DNA from: Xanthobacteraceae bacterium
GTDB taxonomy: Bacteria > Pseudomonadota > Alphaproteobacteria > Rhizobiales > Xanthobacteraceae
Length of the DNA: 64,000 nt
Reading direction: 5' to 3'
Assembly: GCA_030038995.1 (NCBI GenBank)
Contig: JASHQS010000067.1
Span: 20,217 to 84,216, forward strand
This document shows positions 1 through 8,915 of the stretch, in pieces. A program made the translations under genes and the position numbers. A model generated the notes under the pieces. The model was not told where the DNA came from. It saw nothing but the letters and a program-made list of their open reading frames with translations, and did no database searches. Numbering within the stretch: position 1 is the first letter of the stretch; each line of letters begins with the position of its first letter.

Positions 1-1
1 T

Positions 2-358
2 GCTGCTGTTCGTATTGAGGATTTTGTGGGTATTTCTCACTACGTCGGCATCTACACCTCCAACGAAGATCTGAGTGGGCGGACGTTAAGCCATCCAACT
101 GTGCCAGGCGGGGATAAAACGACTCGGACGGCATCGATCAGCTTTGGCCGCCATTCGTTTGTCGGCGCAGGAAGCATGGTGCTTCCCGGTGCAAGATTCG
201 CCGAGGGCTCGGTACTCGGGGCCATGTCGCGGATCAGTCGCCCGATGCGGCCGTGGACGATATATGCCGGAATACCTGCCCGGCGATTACTGGAGCGCCG
301 GCAGGATGTTTTGGCGGAGGAGCAAAAATACCTCGCTTCGCTGAAGGCTCTTCGCTGA
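2..358 (+). CDS. Hexapeptide-repeat O-acyltransferase, C-terminal part (cut by window edge)
   Basis: This is the C-terminal part of a left-handed beta-helix (hexapeptide) acyltransferase; the reading frame is open from base 2, so the true start lies outside the window. A GTG at base 26 is unlikely to be the start because the upstream codons already read like the family (VRIEDFVGI). Visible family features are the loop with YTSNEDLSG, hexapeptide-like turns (FVGAGSMVLPGARFAEGSVLGA) and the typical ending in which WTIYAGIPAR precedes a charged helix. Such enzymes transfer an acetyl or other acyl group from acyl-CoA to a sugar. The glycan genes downstream fit a role in surface-polysaccharide modification. 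The substrate cannot be told from sequence. Confidence 0.85.
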   Translation, partial: AAVRIEDFVGISHYVGIYTSNEDLSGRTLSHPTVPGGDKTTRTASISFGRHSFVGAGSMVLPGARFAEGSVLGAMSRISRPMRPWTIYAGIPARRLLERRQDVLAEEQKYLASLKALR

Positions 359-605
359 GCAGGATTTTTGCGCCACAATCCAAAATCCTCAGCAACGTGC
401 ACGTCGTCGTGGGTCTCCATCAAACTGCAGAACTGAAATCAATCCGCTAAATTTCGTGGTTCCAATTCTGGGCTATTCACTTCTGCATTGGTGGAATGAC
501 GCGCAAGGATCGCATGGATGCGCGCCACGCCGGGATCAGAAGAGGACAGGATTTGGCGCATGACGCGCAGGCTCCCGGTTGGGAACCTGCGCGTCCGTGC
601 AGTCG

Positions 606-1433
606 TCAGTTAAACGGTTGATGCGAGATCGGGTTGGTCGAGCCGCCGAGCAAGCTGCTGCCGCCCGCGTTGGCCGGGTTGCCGGCAACCGGTACCCCGA
701 ACGATATAACGTTGCCGCCGCTCGGGATGCTCAAGCCGGTGGGCTCCATAAAGTCATTGGCGATTACCCCGGTGTTGCCGCTGCCGACCTGCAGCGCGTA
801 GTTCTTATTATTTTCGAGGAGGCTATTGAGGACGAAGACTGTGTTAGGCACGCCAACGCCTGCTACGTTCACGCCGCCGGTATTGACGGTGCCGCTGGTG
901 CCGTTGTTGATGATCGAGGAGTTCTGGATGACGACCCGCGTGCCCGTGGTGCTACTGGTCACATTGACGGCGTTTTGCGTGAAGTCCCGGATGACGCAGT
1001 TCAAAATAATGATCTCCGCTCCGGAGCTTACCTGGACGCCGTTGAGGCCGCCGCTGCCGGTGCTGGCGAGGCCCTCGAAGTCGAGACCGACGAGCGTCAC
1101 CGCGTCGTTCGGCCCGGCCGCCACGACGATGCCATTCGTCCCGGCGACCAGCACACCGCCATTCGACGCCGGCTGGCAATAGATGGTCATCGCCTTGGTG
1201 ATGGTGACCGCGCCGAAGCCGCCCGGATCGAGGCAGTTCATTTCGCCGCCCGCCGCGGTCTTGGCAATAGCGCCCGAAAAGGTCTTGCATGGCGCCGTGC
1301 GGCTGCACGGATTGGCGTCGTCGCCGACGCCGGAGATCCACGTCCGCGTCGCCTGGGCGTGAGCCGGAGCGGTGTAAAGCGCGGATAGGAGGGCCGTCCC
1401 TAAGATAGCAAGAGCGATTGCGATCTTCCTCAT
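606..1433 (-). CDS. Secreted right-handed beta-helix repeat protein
   Basis: The 275-residue product begins with a clear Sec signal peptide (basic MRK, hydrophobic core, probable cleavage after AHA at residue 26). The mature part opens with a TWISGVGDDANPC-type segment and Cys pairs, then short repeating beta-strand units rich in N, G, V and T (residues about 75-245), as in right-handed parallel beta-helix proteins of the pectin-lyase fold. No catalytic residues for a lyase or hydrolase can be assigned. The start is supported by a strong GGAGG-like ribosome site just upstream (around 1438-1444 on the minus strand). It is monocistronic and probably periplasmic or extracellular. The function is unknown; carbohydrate binding is only a guess from the fold. 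Confidence 0.8.
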   Translation of the reverse strand: MRKIAIALAILGTALLSALYTAPAHAQATRTWISGVGDDANPCSRTAPCKTFSGAIAKTAAGGEMNCLDPGGFGAVTITKAMTIYCQPASNGGVLVAGTNGIVVAAGPNDAVTLVGLDFEGLASTGSGGLNGVQVSSGAEIIILNCVIRDFTQNAVNVTSSTTGTRVVIQNSSIINNGTSGTVNTGGVNVAGVGVPNTVFVLNSLLENNKNYALQVGSGNTGVIANDFMEPTGLSIPSGGNVISFGVPVAGNPANAGGSSLLGGSTNPISHQPFN

Positions 1434-1742
1434 AACACTCCTCCACGGCGGCCATTATGACCCGCCAAACGATGGCTTCCCCCTGCTGTTGAATAGCCCC
1501 TCAACAGCCCCGAGATGTGAGAGCAGAGCGGTTAGACAGTTCGCGCGGCGTCCATATCCGCGCCACGATCCCGCCATCATACCAACGCTACTGCGATGGG
1601 CAAGCCCGCGAAACGGGAGTCGGCGCGACGCGCTCGCCCTATGACGAGCTTGTCGTGAGCCCGACAAACGTTTGATAGCGCTGTGGATTTTGACTTCTCG
1701 GACGCTCAGCATGCCGCGTCGGGCGCCGCAGCGGATGGAGGA
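1434..1742. other. Non-coding stretch upstream of the beta-helix gene
   Basis: No convincing gene is seen. It carries the GGAGG-like ribosome site of the minus-strand beta-helix gene and presumably its promoter. The short open frame on the minus strand (1455-1712) is Arg/Ser-rich without family resemblance and was not called. Confidence 0.5.
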
Positions 1743-1919
1743 TCACGCATACAGGCGTCTTCGCCGATGGTGCAGAAACAGGGCAAAGCCGTCGTAGGGG
1801 ACCAGCCTTAGCTTCAGCGCTTCGGCGCCGGTAAACCAGCGCATCTGCGTGCCCTCGTGCAGCACCAGCGAGCGGACTTGAGCAGCGCCTGTCACGATTT
1901 CATAGTAGCTGCGGAACTA
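1743..1919 (-). pseudogene. 3' remnant of a NUDIX hydrolase gene
   Basis: The minus strand from about 1917 to the TGA at 1743-1745 encodes some 57 residues that read like the C-terminal end of a NUDIX/MutT-type hydrolase: SYYEIVTG, then LVLHEGTQMRWF, then LRLVPYDGFALFLHH. The frame is closed upstream by a TAG, no start codon is available, and the NUDIX box itself is absent. The break lies close to the palindromic repeat that begins at 1957, so the 5' part was probably lost in a rearrangement there. Identification rests on the pattern of the conserved tail only. Confidence 0.55.
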
Positions 1920-1956
1920 GAGCAAATTCCGTTCGAATCGACTCGAATTTTCCACT

Positions 1957-2110
1957 CGTCATTGCCGGGCTTGACCCGGCAATCCATGCGGCAGAACCGC
2001 TTCCGCGGCCATGCGACAATGCCTTCAATCGCGACAGCTCAGCATGGATGCGCGGGTCAACGGGTCCCCGCGACGCTTTGCGTCGCGGGGCGCCCGTCCC
2101 GCGCATGACG
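1957..2110. repeat. Dispersed palindromic repeat (family 1)
   Basis: An imperfect inverted repeat whose left end reads CGTCATTGCCGGGCTTGACC and whose right end reads as its approximate reverse complement, ending GCGCATGACG. Such intergenic palindromes built on the CGTCATTGCCGGG...GACCCG motif are common in Bradyrhizobium-like genomes. An internal smaller hairpin (CCGCGACGC / GCGTCGCGG) lies near 2069-2092. It lies between the NUDIX remnant and the methyltransferase gene. Confidence 0.75.
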
Positions 2111-2292
2111 GGAGGATTGCTTCAAGATGAGCGGAACATGCGCTAGCTTTCGAGGCCGAGCGACCGCATCAAGACACAGCGGTGATCACCCGCAATCAGA
2201 TGGCGGCGACAGCATTCCCAATTTGCAATACCGGTTGCAAGTTCTTGTTGCGCTTCGTCATTCGTTCCTTCTCCGTATTACAAAAGTGGCGT

Positions 2293-3036
2293 TTACCAAC
2301 GACGCAACGTTTTTCCGATCCAGTACGAGCCTGATAATTGCGCAAGCTCTAGCCCAGGCGCGCACGCGCGCAACATGCGGACCGGCTCGCGGCTTTCAAT
2401 TGCCGGGTCGGCTGCATAGCCGCGAACCACAACTACCGCGCCGTCTGCCAAGCGCTGCAGGAGTTGCGAAAGGACGAGCGGGTTTGCCCGGTGTGTATCG
2501 CACGTCATCAACAACCAGGAGATCTGCGGCGAAAGATTCGTGTTGATAGCGCGCGGCGTGAATTGAGTGACTGAGCGTATATTTGTGACCGGATATCCGG
2601 TGCGGACAAGTGCCGTTGGAATCAGGTCCTGCAGTGATGGTGGGGCTTTCAAGCCGTTGTTGTTGGCGCGAAACAGCGCTTCGCCCCAAGACCCCCAAAG
2701 CGGCATGACCTTTTCAGCACGGTGCGCAGGTATCATGGACGTGTCGAACAGGATCAGCCGCCGCGAGCGCTCTCCGAGCGACAGCAAGGCCAACGCGATA
2801 ATCTTAAGGTCTGTCGTCTCGCCGATTCCACAATCGACTATGTCGCCGTCAATTCCATGCTCGCCAATATACCAAGCCGCCTCGTGAAATGCTTCGATTG
2901 CGAGCCGATCACTGTCGGTCAGATAGAGCGATGGCGGCACCTCAGGCGCGCTTTTCTTCGCTGGAGCTGCGGTGCCGCGCGAAAAGAGTCGACTGATCAA
3001 ACCGTGCGAGCCAGTTTTGTCAACATCGCGAGCCAT
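2293..3036 (-). CDS. TylF-like SAM-dependent methyltransferase homologue
   Basis: The 247-residue protein has the layout of macrocin O-methyltransferase (TylF) relatives: a helix with IEAFHEAAWYI, a SAM-binding loop version IVDCGIGETTDLK, then LILFDTS where the acidic residue would contact SAM. Later sections (SWLLMTCDTHRANP) follow the family loosely. The usual glycine-rich motif is weak, so catalysis is uncertain. ATG 3036 is preferred over a TTG at 3057 because an AGGG lies upstream of it. The gene is on the same strand as the next methyltransferase (starting 3845) and both have lower GC than the surroundings, hinting at acquisition as glycan-modifying genes. Confidence 0.6.
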   Translation of the reverse strand: MARDVDKTGSHGLISRLFSRGTAAPAKKSAPEVPPSLYLTDSDRLAIEAFHEAAWYIGEHGIDGDIVDCGIGETTDLKIIALALLSLGERSRRLILFDTSMIPAHRAEKVMPLWGSWGEALFRANNNGLKAPPSLQDLIPTALVRTGYPVTNIRSVTQFTPRAINTNLSPQISWLLMTCDTHRANPLVLSQLLQRLADGAVVVVRGYAADPAIESREPVRMLRACAPGLELAQLSGSYWIGKTLRRW

Positions 3037-3086
3037 ATGGTGCGCACCCTGATGCAATTTGGCTATTCCGGCGAGGTCGCAGGAGA

Positions 3087-3845
3087 CTATAACATTGCTA
3101 CATACCGGGTTTCGCCATTCGACTTCTCGAATAACTTGTAGCGGATATTAGGGATAATTGCGTCGTTGATGCCAATAAATGTCAGGTTGCTAGACATGAG
3201 ATTGTGTAGAAAGGCCTTCACCAGCTCTGACCTTGGATCATCGGTCAGAGCAACGTCCGCGTAGGCGCCATGTGTCATCGCCACGTAGAAATAATCAAAA
3301 CGCTTAACGAAGGTAGTCGTCGCGCATAAAACGCCGAGATTTTGCTCGGCGCCGCCGGGGCCCTCATAGAAATCATTCATCACGAGTAGACCGCCTGGCT
3401 TCACTTTGTGTCGCGCTTCAAGCAAATCACGCAGAACGAACTCATATTGATGGTTGGCGTCGATATAAATGACGTCAAAGTGCTTGTCCGGCAGCCCCCT
3501 GATGGCGTCGAATGAGTTTTCCCGGACAATCGTTACGCGGTTGTCGCCGCCAAACTGTTCCACGACATGCTTATAGTTAGCCTCCTGGGCCGCGGAGGGA
3601 TCATCGCCAAAGTGATCCCAATGCACCTTGCCCAGAAACTCGCCGTAGTTCTCCGTGAGGTTGGAGAACGGCACATGATGCCGAAGATCATATTTCCAGC
3701 TGTCGATGAGAACGAACTCGGAAGGTTCGCACAGCTCGAGAACGCACCGGGAAAAATCCCCACGATAGACTCCCACTTCCACCCAGGCGCATCGAGCCGG
3801 AATATTTTTGATTAAATCAAGCCGGTTCCCCATAATAAAGTACAT
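3087..3845 (-). CDS. Class I SAM-dependent methyltransferase
   Basis: A 252-residue class I methyltransferase (Methyltransf_24-like). The SAM-binding motif I is CAWVEVGVYRGDFS (residues about 19-32), the acidic motif II is FVLIDSW, motif III is the SFDAIRGLPDKHFDVIYIDA segment, and a metal/substrate-binding style DANHQYE follows. The later LKPGG-type signature is present as VKPGGLLVMNDFYEG. Proteins of this type often methylate sugars or small acids in polysaccharide loci, which fits the context. A second in-frame ATG four codons in is also possible. Base composition is lower in GC than the central operon. Confidence 0.8.
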   Translation of the reverse strand: MYFIMGNRLDLIKNIPARCAWVEVGVYRGDFSRCVLELCEPSEFVLIDSWKYDLRHHVPFSNLTENYGEFLGKVHWDHFGDDPSAAQEANYKHVVEQFGGDNRVTIVRENSFDAIRGLPDKHFDVIYIDANHQYEFVLRDLLEARHKVKPGGLLVMNDFYEGPGGAEQNLGVLCATTTFVKRFDYFYVAMTHGAYADVALTDDPRSELVKAFLHNLMSSNLTFIGINDAIIPNIRYKLFEKSNGETRYVAML

Positions 3846-4037
3846 CGATTACTCCACTCGCTCGTCATCACGAGGCGCGACGAAATCTTGCATCGGACAT
3901 CGGCGCCGCAATATAATCCTCATAAATTCCCTTTGGACAGCCTGGCGAACCTGGGGGCTGGCGATGGCGGTCGGCGTAAACAGCGGTCGCGTTCTTCCGT
4001 CGACAGGCGTTCCTCTGCCGGTGATTGCGATTTTGAT

Positions 4038-5342
4038 ATGAGACGCTCCATCAAAGATTGGGTGCGCGGTCTGCTGGGACGGATCAAATCAATCGCTGAC
4101 CCTCTATTCGCGGCGAAGGATGCCAATCGGCAGGCAATGCTGGCGCTACATGCCGAAATAGCTGAAGTCAAGGCCGGCATTTCCATGATCCAACAGCAGG
4201 TAGTCGAAATACTGACCCAGATCAAAGCCCTGGGCGATGCGCTTGCGACCGTGCCAAGGGAATTTCCCGCAAGCGGCAACAAAGCTGTACAAAATGCAGC
4301 CGCCGCTGACTGGGAGGGTCTATCGGCTGCAGACATCCGCAACGCAGCCAAGCGCTTAAATGAGGCGGCCGCGGGTATTCTAACTGCGTTCCCGCCGGGG
4401 CCGCTGCCGAGCGTGGCGCGCGTCGCATTTGCCACTCACCTCACGAGATCCGCCGATATGATTTCCAGGTCCTGGCTCGCGCAAGGTCGGCCAACTGATC
4501 TCTTTCCAGATGATGACTTTACCCTCGACTATGCAATACGCAGTGGGGTCTACGCTTCGGACGAGGAGGAGGCGCCCGTCGAGCCAACTCGACAAACGCT
4601 GCCGTGGCGTCATCTCGTTACAGATCCGGATTGTGCCGTTTTCCTAGTGCTGGGCCAGTCCAACGCCGCGAATCATGGCGGTACGCGCCACACGGCGGAG
4701 GACGCCGCCTATTCGTTCGATTTCTTGCGGATGAATTGTTATCGCGCCGATGATCCACTTCCCGGCGCTTCCGGCAACGGTGGCAGCGTGTGGTCAAGAC
4801 TCGGCAGTCGCTTAGTCGAAGCGAAGCTCTTTCGGCGCATCCTCTTCGTGCCGTTGGCATTCGGCGGCACGTTTATCACCGACTGGACCCCGCATCATAA
4901 GAGTCACAAGCGGACGGCGCTGGCGCTCAGCCGGCTGAGAAAGGAACTCGGTATGGGCCCGATGCCGTTCTCGGGCGTGTTCTGGCAACAAGGCGAAGCG
5001 GAGGCCAATCACACTCGGATGTCGGCAGAAGAATACAAAGCGCACTTCCATGACATTGTGCGCGACCTGCGCGCCAATGGCGTTTTCTCGCCGGTCTTTG
5101 TCGCTCTCGCAACGCTATGCGAAGTCAATGCGCATCCGTTTACGAATCATGAGGCTGTTCGCGCGGCGCAATCGTCGCTGCCGGATGCGACTGCTGGAAT
5201 TTTTGCAGGACCGGATGTCGACGGAATCGGCTTGGAAAAAAGATATGACGGCTGTCACCTTGCGAGCAGCGGCTTGGAGGCCTGCTGCGAGCTGTGGTTT
5301 GAGGTTCTCCTGCAACACAAACCGCTTTTGATAAAAGCGTGA
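4038..5342 (+). CDS. SGNH-type sialate O-acetylesterase-like protein with N-terminal coiled coil
   Basis: The start ATG 4038 is chosen because the sequence before it (to an earlier ATG at 3888) is Arg/Ser-rich and not gene-like, while MRRSIKDWVRGLLGRI begins a plausible amphipathic helix. Residues about 25-75 form a coiled-coil-like stretch. The C-terminal half (about residues 195-430) matches the sialate O-acetylesterase/SGNH fold: LVLGQSNAANHGG carries the nucleophile Ser, FGGTFITDW supplies the Gly block, GVFWQQGEAEA the third block, and DGCHLASSG the Asp-x-x-His block. It probably removes acetyl groups from a surface glycan, balancing the acetyltransferases nearby. No signal peptide is evident. 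Confidence 0.75.
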   Translation: MRRSIKDWVRGLLGRIKSIADPLFAAKDANRQAMLALHAEIAEVKAGISMIQQQVVEILTQIKALGDALATVPREFPASGNKAVQNAAAADWEGLSAADIRNAAKRLNEAAAGILTAFPPGPLPSVARVAFATHLTRSADMISRSWLAQGRPTDLFPDDDFTLDYAIRSGVYASDEEEAPVEPTRQTLPWRHLVTDPDCAVFLVLGQSNAANHGGTRHTAEDAAYSFDFLRMNCYRADDPLPGASGNGGSVWSRLGSRLVEAKLFRRILFVPLAFGGTFITDWTPHHKSHKRTALALSRLRKELGMGPMPFSGVFWQQGEAEANHTRMSAEEYKAHFHDIVRDLRANGVFSPVFVALATLCEVNAHPFTNHEAVRAAQSSLPDATAGIFAGPDVDGIGLEKRYDGCHLASSGLEACCELWFEVLLQHKPLLIKA

Positions 5343-5532
5343 GCACAATACGGGTGTTGCCGCACTAATACTCGCCGTCATTTGCAGACTACTTCTACAG
5401 GTCGCTCCGAAATACCAGCTACCGCCGGTAGAAGTCCAATTTTACATGCAACTGCCGAAAGACCGCATCAAGCGAATGGATACCGATTTGATGGCGACAC
5501 GGGGCTAATGCTACGGCACTGATCTAGGCCGG

Positions 5533-6111
5533 CTATTCGTCACCAAGCAGCCCCTTACGGCGCTCGAAATTGGGCTGGTAGCCCTGATTGTCGCGGAGGA
5601 CAAATGTTGCGGCTTCAGCGAGGGATTTTGCCACCTTGTCAGGATGGTTGGGCCCGTCTTGGCTGTAGCCGTAATCGATAAAAATGGTGCAACAACCGGC
5701 GGCGCGGCCTGCTGTGACGTCGCGCCAGCGGTCGCCGACCACGTAGCTACGCGCCAGATCGATGGCGTACGCGGCGGCCGCCGCGAGAATGAGGCCGGGT
5801 TTCGGCTTGCGGCAATCGCAATTCGCCGCATCGTTATGGAAGCACACCCTGATGTCGTCGACCGCCAGCCGTGCCCTTATCACATCGTGCATGGCGTCGA
5901 CGGTGCTCCTTTCGGTCAGGCCGTTGGCCACGTCCGGCTGATTGGTGACGACGATGACGAGGAAGCCGCGCTCTTTCAGCCGCCGCACGGCATCCTCCAC
6001 GCCGGGCAGGATGCGGAAATCTTCGAGCGTCCTCGGCGCGACTGGGCGGCCGTCGCGTTCCAGATTGGCGTTGATCACGCCGTCACGATCGAGGAAAACA
6101 GCGCGGCGCAC
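5533..6111 (-). CDS. gmhB: D-glycero-D-manno-heptose-1,7-bisphosphate 7-phosphatase-like HAD phosphatase
   Basis: A 192-residue HAD-family phosphatase. The nucleophile block is AVFLDRDGVIN (residues 4-14), block II is VVTNQPD, the GmhB-type zinc loop is represented by CDCRKPKPG, and block IV by VVGDRWRDV. GmhB removes the 7-phosphate (or an equivalent phosphate) from heptose bisphosphate during ADP- or GDP-heptose synthesis. The start is a GTG with AAGGGAG nine bases upstream. It follows the radical SAM gene by 50 bases on the same strand. With the nucleotidyltransferase-kinase fusion at 12448 it supports a heptose-type sugar pathway. Histidinol-phosphate phosphatase is the main alternative for this subfamily. 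Confidence 0.85.
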   Translation of the reverse strand: MRRAVFLDRDGVINANLERDGRPVAPRTLEDFRILPGVEDAVRRLKERGFLVIVVTNQPDVANGLTERSTVDAMHDVIRARLAVDDIRVCFHNDAANCDCRKPKPGLILAAAAAYAIDLARSYVVGDRWRDVTAGRAAGCCTIFIDYGYSQDGPNHPDKVAKSLAEAATFVLRDNQGYQPNFERRKGLLGDE

Positions 6112-6161
6112 GTCTACTTGCTCCCTTGCCGATGAACCGCAGGCGGGCGCCGCCGCGGCGC

Positions 6162-7268
6162 TCAGGGCATGGCGAGATGCTGCGGCGCTTCGGCGGGCCT
6201 TTGTTCGCCACGCAGCGCTTGCGGCGGCGGCTTATGGCCGCCGAGCAGGTTGCCGGTCCAGTTGCCGAGGCGGTCGATCAAATTGTAGTAGGTGTATTCC
6301 GGAGAGCGCCGGATCAACAGACCGTCTTTCACCTCTTCGCTGTACTCGTACTGCGCCCAGCCGTTGCAACCCTTGCAGAACGGCACCTTATCCCACTGCG
6401 CGGTCTCGTGATAATAGCGCGCCTTGGCGAACTCCTCGCCGTGCCAGATGGCTTCGACGCCCTTGTCGAACACGTTGCCCATGGCGGTGGCGCGCACGCC
6501 GTCGAGGCAGCACAGCCGCACGCTGCCGTCATTGTGCACCGGCATAGTCTTGTAGATGACCGCGCAAGGCACCCGCTTGGGCGGCTCGATCATGTCCGGA
6601 AAGGTGCCGTTCTCGAACACGATGCCCATGCGCACCACGTCGACGACGCCGACCCAGCGGTCGACGAACGCCTGCTCCTCGTGACGGTTGGTGGCCTGCG
6701 TCGTGAACGAGACGCCGACCCGCGGGTGTTCGCGGTCGCCGCGCACGCGCAGCATGCGGAACACCGCAGCCTCGATCTTGGCGAGCTTGTCGACGCCGCG
6801 CACCTTCTTCAAGGTCTCCGGCGTGGTCGAGTCCAGGCTGAACATGATGGAATCGACCTTGATCCGGCAGAAAAACTCCGCCAAATCCTCCGTCAGCGTC
6901 AGGCCGTTGGTGTTCATCGCGATGGCGATGCCGCGCCGCTTCATGTCGGCGAACACCTCGCGCAAGTTCGGAATGAGCAGCGGCTCGCCATAGATGCTCG
7001 GCGCCACCATCGGCAGCTTGTTGGTGAACTCGTCGAGCATCTTGCGCGCGGCATCGAGATTCATGATGCCTTTGAGCGGATCGATCTGGTTTTCGTCCTC
7101 GAGGCCCCAGACCGGGCACATGTGGCAGCGCAGATTGCAGCGGGTGGCGAAGTCGATCAGCAGGCGGTCCGGCATGTCCGGCACCGGCAGCGGTTGCCAA
7201 TCGTATTTGGGATCGACCCAGTCCGCCTTGGACCAATCGCGCATCGGTTGACCTGCCCCCGCGCCCAT
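6162..7268 (-). CDS. Radical SAM/SPASM-domain enzyme
   Basis: A 368-residue radical SAM protein. The Fe-S ligands are C44, C48 and C51 (CNLRCHMC); IYGEPLL and NTNGLTLT mark the following strands of the barrel, with SLDSTTPETLKKVRG matching the usual SLDG-type segment. The C-terminal region has the Cys-rich SPASM-like pattern (AVIYKTMPVHNDGSVRLCCLDG, later FCKGCNGW) that binds an auxiliary cluster. The reaction is unknown. In glycan loci such enzymes may carry out radical dehydration, epimerisation or methylthio chemistry on sugars. ATG 7244 is an alternative start with a better placed AGG. It sits between the AAC(3)-like and GmhB-like genes on the same strand. Confidence 0.82.
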   Translation of the reverse strand: MGAGAGQPMRDWSKADWVDPKYDWQPLPVPDMPDRLLIDFATRCNLRCHMCPVWGLEDENQIDPLKGIMNLDAARKMLDEFTNKLPMVAPSIYGEPLLIPNLREVFADMKRRGIAIAMNTNGLTLTEDLAEFFCRIKVDSIMFSLDSTTPETLKKVRGVDKLAKIEAAVFRMLRVRGDREHPRVGVSFTTQATNRHEEQAFVDRWVGVVDVVRMGIVFENGTFPDMIEPPKRVPCAVIYKTMPVHNDGSVRLCCLDGVRATAMGNVFDKGVEAIWHGEEFAKARYYHETAQWDKVPFCKGCNGWAQYEYSEEVKDGLLIRRSPEYTYYNLIDRLGNWTGNLLGGHKPPPQALRGEQRPAEAPQHLAMP

Positions 7269-7440
7269 GCGGTTCTTTCGCTGCGAAACGTGTCACCTCG
7301 ATCGAGGCATTTATAGCTCCGGACGATGCAGTGACAAGGGCTTTTGCGTCCGCTGTGGCAGCTTCGCCCTGCCAGTACGCACGCTTCGCGCCGAACAGCA
7401 CGTTATTCGCTAAAAACCGCGGCCATCGGTTCGCTGCCGC

Positions 7441-8220
7441 CTAGGCAATAGCAGGCTGCGGCTGCCGCAGCGTGGCGCGCGGATTGTCGATCAGGGCGGC
7501 GAACACGTGCCGCAACAAATCGGCAAGCGCGACGATGGTGTAGGGGCAGCCGTGGACGGTCCCGGTTTGCAACAAGCCTCGGGCCGCCAGCGCAGGCGCA
7601 AATTGCGGGAAATCGCGGTCGAGCCGCGGATGACGCCGCGTGCGCACCGGATGGACCACGCCGTTGTGGTCGCGGCAATGATAAAGCTCCGCCTGCTCGG
7701 GCGGCCGCACGTAGAGCTCGACGTTGATCACTTCCTCGGGCAGGTGGATCGCCGTGCAGCATTCCAGGCCGACGCCGATCATCAGCACGTACGCAGCGTA
7801 ATCGCGCATCAGCCCATACGGGCTGTTGCCGGATACCGGCGTGGTATCGACGTGATGGCGCGACAACAACAGCGGCGCCGCCGGACCCCAGCCGGCGACC
7901 GAATGCGTCGGATGAATGCTGCGCGCAACCGCGTAACGGGTACGGAAGATTTCCGTCAAAATGCCGGTATGCGACGGCGTCGCCATCTCGTCCCAATAGG
8001 GATTGTCGGACGTCACGGTTCGCCAGGTCATGGTCGGCATGAAGAGGTTGCCGGCGGCGAGGTGGTCGAGCAGGACTTCGATCATCGCTTCGGCGCGAAA
8101 ACCCTGGCGGCTCAAAATCGCGATGGCACTGTGCACCACCAGCGTGCCGTTCCGGGGCACCGCAAAGCGCTCCAGGATCGGCAGCAATGCCGCGCTTTCC
8201 TTTGATTGGCCGCTCGTCAT
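7441..8220 (-). CDS. AAC(3)-family N-acetyltransferase
   Basis: A protein of about 259 residues of the aminoglycoside 3-N-acetyltransferase fold. Family marks include LVVHSAI, FMPTMTW, TGILTEIFR, the RSIHPTHSVAGWG block with the conserved His pair, and SPYGLM. The start ATG 8220 overlaps the stop of the preceding acyltransferase gene in the ATGA arrangement, which argues for it over an ATG five codons upstream. In this setting a role in acetylating an amino sugar is much likelier than antibiotic resistance, because AAC(3)-like enzymes are frequent in polysaccharide clusters. Substrate unknown. Confidence 0.8.
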   Translation of the reverse strand: MTSGQSKESAALLPILERFAVPRNGTLVVHSAIAILSRQGFRAEAMIEVLLDHLAAGNLFMPTMTWRTVTSDNPYWDEMATPSHTGILTEIFRTRYAVARSIHPTHSVAGWGPAAPLLLSRHHVDTTPVSGNSPYGLMRDYAAYVLMIGVGLECCTAIHLPEEVINVELYVRPPEQAELYHCRDHNGVVHPVRTRRHPRLDRDFPQFAPALAARGLLQTGTVHGCPYTIVALADLLRHVFAALIDNPRATLRQPQPAIA

Positions 8221-8915
8221 CCTGCGGTCGCCCAATCGGCCTTCGCCTTGATCGCCTCGATCATGTCGAGGCAGCGATCGATGTCGCGAAATGGCAGGCC
8301 GCTGAGCTGCGCCAATTCAAGATCCCACCATTTGAGCCGCAGCAGCCGTTCGACCGTCCGCTCCGGGAAGCGAAAGCGCTTGATGGTCGCCGGCACGCCG
8401 GCCACGATCGCGTAGGGCGGCACGTCCTTGGTGACGACCGAGCCCGCCGCGATGACCGCGCCATCGCCGACGCTCACGCCGGCCATGACGTTGACGTTGT
8501 GCCCGGTCCAGACGTCGTTGCCGACGGTGACATGCGCGAACATGTCCGGCGTGCGCTCGAGCCGTACGAAGTCGTTATACTCTTCCACCCAATCGAACGA
8601 GTTCGGGTGGTACTGGAATTCGTGGATGCTGAGCCAATCGGACGGATGGTTGAATGGGTTGATCGCGGTGCGGGCGCCGATCGCGCAAAATGCGCCGATC
8701 GTGGCGCGGGCGATGAAGCAGTTTTCATTCATGCCGAAATACTTGCCGGCGACAACGTCGGGGCCGATCTGCGAATTCTTGTTGAGGAACAATGGGCCGC
8801 GGATGGTCGATTTGATGATTCTGGCGCCCGGGTTAAGGCGCATGATGGCGTGCAGATAGACCGGCGTGGTTCCGGCGTTCTCATAAAAATCAATTTTGAT
8901 TTCCGAATATTGCAT
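8217..8915 (-). CDS. Hexapeptide-repeat (LbetaH/XAT-like) acyltransferase
   Basis: A 232-residue left-handed beta-helix acyltransferase similar to the xenobiotic acetyltransferase (CatB-like) group. Hexapeptide turns run from about residue 30 (IIKSTIRGPLFLNKNSQIGPDVV) and again after 115 (VTVGNDVWTGHNVNVMAGVSVGDGAVIAAGSVVTKDV), closing with PYAIVAGVPAT. The loop with NPFNHPSDW holds the probable catalytic His. It is likely to transfer an acyl group from acyl-CoA to a nucleotide sugar or glycan. Its stop overlaps the start of the AAC(3)-like gene by ATGA, so the two are translated together. Confidence 0.85.
   Translation of the reverse strand: MQYSEIKIDFYENAGTTPVYLHAIMRLNPGARIIKSTIRGPLFLNKNSQIGPDVVAGKYFGMNENCFIARATIGAFCAIGARTAINPFNHPSDWLSIHEFQYHPNSFDWVEEYNDFVRLERTPDMFAHVTVGNDVWTGHNVNVMAGVSVGDGAVIAAGSVVTKDVPPYAIVAGVPATIKRFRFPERTVERLLRLKWWDLELAQLSGLPFRDIDRCLDMIEAIKAKADWATAG

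Noticed and set aside
579..1388. Long open frame on the plus strand opposite the beta-helix gene
   Set aside because: It is Ala/Arg/Gly/Asp-rich with no family features, whereas the minus strand has a signal peptide and beta-helix repeats.
1455..1712. 85-codon frame on the minus strand between the NUDIX remnant and the beta-helix gene
   Set aside because: Composition is Arg/Ser-rich and the region seems to be the leader of the beta-helix gene.
7441..8220. Antibiotic resistance call for the AAC(3)-like gene
   Set aside because: AAC(3)-like enzymes in polysaccharide loci usually acetylate sugars; nothing here points to aminoglycoside modification.
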